From Gemmatimonadota bacterium (lineage in GTDB: Bacteria > Gemmatimonadota > Gemmatimonadetes > Gemmatimonadales > Gemmatimonadaceae), in assembly GCA_947475795.1 (NCBI GenBank), contig CANJOX010000150.1, positions 1 through 7,738 of the forward strand: 7,738 nt of DNA, in the 5' to 3' direction. Made by a program: the position numbers and the translations under genes. Shown here in pieces: positions 5,978-7,738 of this stretch. The notes beneath the pieces were generated by a model that was given only the letters and a program-made list of their open reading frames with translations, had not been told where the DNA came from and made no database searches. Positions within the stretch are counted from its first letter, which is position 1, and each line of letters opens with the position of its first letter.

Positions 5978-7363
5978 TTACATCCGGTCCAGCACCCACC
6001 CCGGCAGGACCGCCAGTGCGAGCGTGCCCACCAGGCACAGCACCCCCGCCGTGCGCGCCATGCCACCGGCGCGCTGTTCGGTCGGTGCCGCATCACCGGC
6101 GGTCATGAACAGCAGCTGGATCACGCGCAGGTAGAAGTAGATGCCGAGGTAGCTGCCCACGAGGCCGAGCACGGCGTAGGTGGTGTAGCCGGCGGCCACG
6201 ACGTTCTTGAAGATCAGGAACTTGGCGGCGAAGCCCGGGAATGGCGGCAGTCCAGCCAGCGACAGCATGGCGACGGCAATCAGCACCGCCGCAAACGGTT
6301 GGCGGTGGTAGAGCCCCTTGAGCGCATCGAGTGCATCGCGCTGCTGATCGTCGGTGTTCTCCGGCATGGCCGCGAAGGCCAGCAGATTCACCACCGAGTA
6401 GGCCACCACGTAGAACAGCACCGCCTGCGGCCGGCCGGCGGCGTCGCCCAGAAAGGCGTAGAACAGATAGCCCGCGTGCGCGATTGAGGAATAGGCGATC
6501 ATGCGGCGGAAGCTCTGCTGGCGCATGGCGGCGAGGTTGCCCCACACGATCGACACCAGCGGCAGCACCATCAGCAGGTCGGCGAGCGGCCCCGACGCGT
6601 TCACGCCGCTGAACAGCCGCACTGCCGCCAGCAGCACCGCGCCCTTGGTGAGCGTGGCCATGTACGCCGTGACCGGGATGCTGGCGCCCTCGTACGTGTC
6701 GGGGGCCCACGCGTGGAACGGGACGACCGCCGCCTTCAGGAACAGCGCCATCAGGATCAACGCCACGGCGCTGCGTGAGAGCAAATCGCCCGCGGTGATC
6801 GCCTGCCCGAAGGTGTCCACGTTCATCGATCCGGTGGCACCGTACAGCAGCGACACCCCCATCAGGAACGTGGCCGACGCCGCGCCGCTCAGCACGAGAT
6901 ACTTGAACGAGGCTTCGGCGCTTTGCGGGCGCCGGAAGGCGAGCAGCACGAGCGCGTACACCGGCATCGCCAGCAACTCGAGCCCCAGGAACATCACCAG
7001 AAAACTGTCCGACGACGGCAGCAGGCAGAGCCCGTACAGCGACGACAACAGGAGGATGGAGAACTCCCCGTCGCTGAAGTCGGTGCGCGACATCAGCAGC
7101 ACCGGCACCGCGAGCGCGAGCAGGGCGCCCTTCGCCAGCAGGACGGCTGGGGTGACCGACAGCTCTCCGGCAAACGGAGCCGCCGCGAACTGGGCGTTCG
7201 CCAGCCAGAAAGCCGCCGCCGACGAGGCCACCACGGTGCCGAGTGCCACCCACAACGCGGAGCGGGCATTCGTCCCGACAATGGCCTGCACGATCAGCAG
7301 CACCACGCCACCCAACAACAGATGCTCGGGGAGCATCGCCATCAGTGCATCCTGGGCGATCAC
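5978..7363 (-). CDS. nuoN: NADH-quinone oxidoreductase subunit N
   Basis: A 461-residue polytopic membrane protein, one of three antiporter-like proton-pumping subunits of respiratory complex I (E. coli NuoN has 485 residues). Family landmarks: GLELLAMPVYALVL (127-140) with the channel Glu129; FKYLVLSGAASA (153-164); FLKAAVVPFHAWAPDTYEGA (208-227) with Lys210 and His216; YMATLTKGAV (234-243) with Lys240; MIAYSSIAHAGYL (288-300); and GLPPFPGFAAKFLIF (371-385) with Lys381. These match the charged residues of the proton path. About 13-14 hydrophobic segments are seen. The start is GTG at 7363, with GGAGGTGA 5 bases or so upstream inside nuoM. The GTG overlaps the nuoM TGA as GTGA, indicating translational coupling. 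It is the last gene of the nuo operon here, followed by a strong terminator. Nothing appears truncated. Confidence 0.97.
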   Translation of the reverse strand: MIAQDALMAMLPEHLLLGGVVLLIVQAIVGTNARSALWVALGTVVASSAAAFWLANAQFAAAPFAGELSVTPAVLLAKGALLALAVPVLLMSRTDFSDGEFSILLLSSLYGLCLLPSSDSFLVMFLGLELLAMPVYALVLLAFRRPQSAEASFKYLVLSGAASATFLMGVSLLYGATGSMNVDTFGQAITAGDLLSRSAVALILMALFLKAAVVPFHAWAPDTYEGASIPVTAYMATLTKGAVLLAAVRLFSGVNASGPLADLLMVLPLVSIVWGNLAAMRQQSFRRMIAYSSIAHAGYLFYAFLGDAAGRPQAVLFYVVAYSVVNLLAFAAMPENTDDQQRDALDALKGLYHRQPFAAVLIAVAMLSLAGLPPFPGFAAKFLIFKNVVAAGYTTYAVLGLVGSYLGIYFYLRVIQLLFMTAGDAAPTEQRAGGMARTAGVLCLVGTLALAVLPGWVLDRM

Positions 7364-7738
7364 GGCGTCACCTCCGTGGCCGCGGCCGGCAGGGCGGGCA
7401 CGCGGGATGTGGTCACCAGCGACTGATACTGCGTGGCGGCCAGTGCGGTTTTCTGCAACGCGCCGTCTGGAAAGAGGCCAAGCGCAAAGATGGCCACGGT
7501 GAGCAGGCCAAGGATGCTCTTCTCACGCAGCGACAGGTCGGGCAACGGATGGTCCGGCGCATGATGCGGCGCATGAACGGCGCCGAACAGGAATGTGAGC
7601 GCGAAGCGCAGCATGTACATCGCGCCCAGCACCACGCCCGTGACCGCGACCGAGGCGAGGACCAGCGGAAGGTTGTTGCCGTCGAGATGCGCCGGCCACG
7701 CCGCCGTGAACGCGCCCATGAGCGCGAGGAACTCACCG
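7360..7738 (-). CDS. nuoM: NADH-quinone oxidoreductase subunit M, C-terminal fragment
   Basis: The final 125 codons or so of nuoM; the remainder (about 500 residues in the family) lies beyond the right edge. The frame is open to the edge and begins GEFLALMGAF, the TM12 motif whose Glu is a conserved channel residue (E407 in E. coli NuoM). The Met at 7719 is therefore internal and not a start. Next come a hydrophobic helix (LPLVLASVAVTGVVLGAMYM), the typical RFALTFLFG segment, a His-rich loop (HAPHHAPDHPLPDLSLREK) and a last helix ending ALGLFPD. The tail is hydrophilic. The stop TGA (7362-7360) overlaps the nuoN GTG by 4 bases. The product is an inner-membrane proton-pumping subunit of complex I, co-transcribed with nuoN. 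Confidence 0.95.
   Translation of the reverse strand, partial: GEFLALMGAFTAAWPAHLDGNNLPLVLASVAVTGVVLGAMYMLRFALTFLFGAVHAPHHAPDHPLPDLSLREKSILGLLTVAIFALGLFPDGALQKTALAATQYQSLVTTSRVPALPAAATEVTP

Noticed and set aside
5658..6134. Plus-strand open frame through the repeat region, with a repeated peptide LIRVGSVHRCDPCSG
   Set aside because: The peptide repeat only reflects translation of the two direct DNA repeats. There is no ribosome site and the frame runs antisense into nuoN.
6093..7253. Minus-strand open frame of 386 codons within nuoN
   Set aside because: It is in another frame of nuoN, with no hydrophobic segments and heavy Arg/Gly content.
7360..7719. A short independent 119-codon gene starting at the Met at 7719
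   Set aside because: The frame continues upstream as GEFLAL to the window edge, which is the nuoM TM12 motif, so the Met is internal.

Overview
The window is GC-rich bacterial chromosome with long, codon-biased ORFs on both strands. It carries an exported DUF5916 protein with a CBM9-like domain, two Tat-exported redox enzymes and the end of a nuo operon. That combination and the protein style fit an aerobic Gemmatimonadota-like organism. This is an inference from gene types; no rRNA or other taxonomic marker is present.

Layout, left to right. (1) 1-213 (minus): the first 71 codons of a secreted protein of unknown function, cut by the window edge. (2) 214-335: a divergent intergenic region with two short inverted repeats just ahead of (3) 336-1868 (plus), a Tat-exported three-domain multicopper oxidase with a complete copper-ligand set and a Met/Gly-rich insertion. 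(4) 1883-3178 (minus): a Tat-exported FMN-dependent alpha-hydroxy-acid dehydrogenase, tail to tail with the oxidase across only 14 bases. It carries an unexpected CxxCH haem-c-type motif in the loop following the fourth strand of its barrel. (5) 3179-3273: a short divergent region, pyrimidine-rich on the plus strand. (6) 3274-5601 (plus): a secreted CBM9-like/DUF5916 protein, probably in the outer envelope. (7) 5602-5977: about 375 non-coding bases between convergent genes. They hold one intrinsic terminator for each side and, between them, three copies (+, -, +) of a repeat built from roughly 10-bp degenerate ATCCGTGTT units. (8) 5978-7738 (minus): nuoN and the 3' end of nuoM, the distal end of a complex I operon, translationally coupled by a 4-base overlap.

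Working together: the nuo genes encode proton-pumping membrane subunits of respiratory complex I. The multicopper oxidase and the flavoenzyme both act outside the cytoplasmic membrane after folded export by Tat. They are convergent, so they do not form one operon and any functional link is speculative. The most interesting feature is the CxxCH motif in the flavoenzyme, which could make it a self-contained periplasmic flavocytochrome c. The repeat cluster between the two matched terminators is the second point worth attention. No tRNA, rRNA, CRISPR array, transposase or prophage gene was seen.
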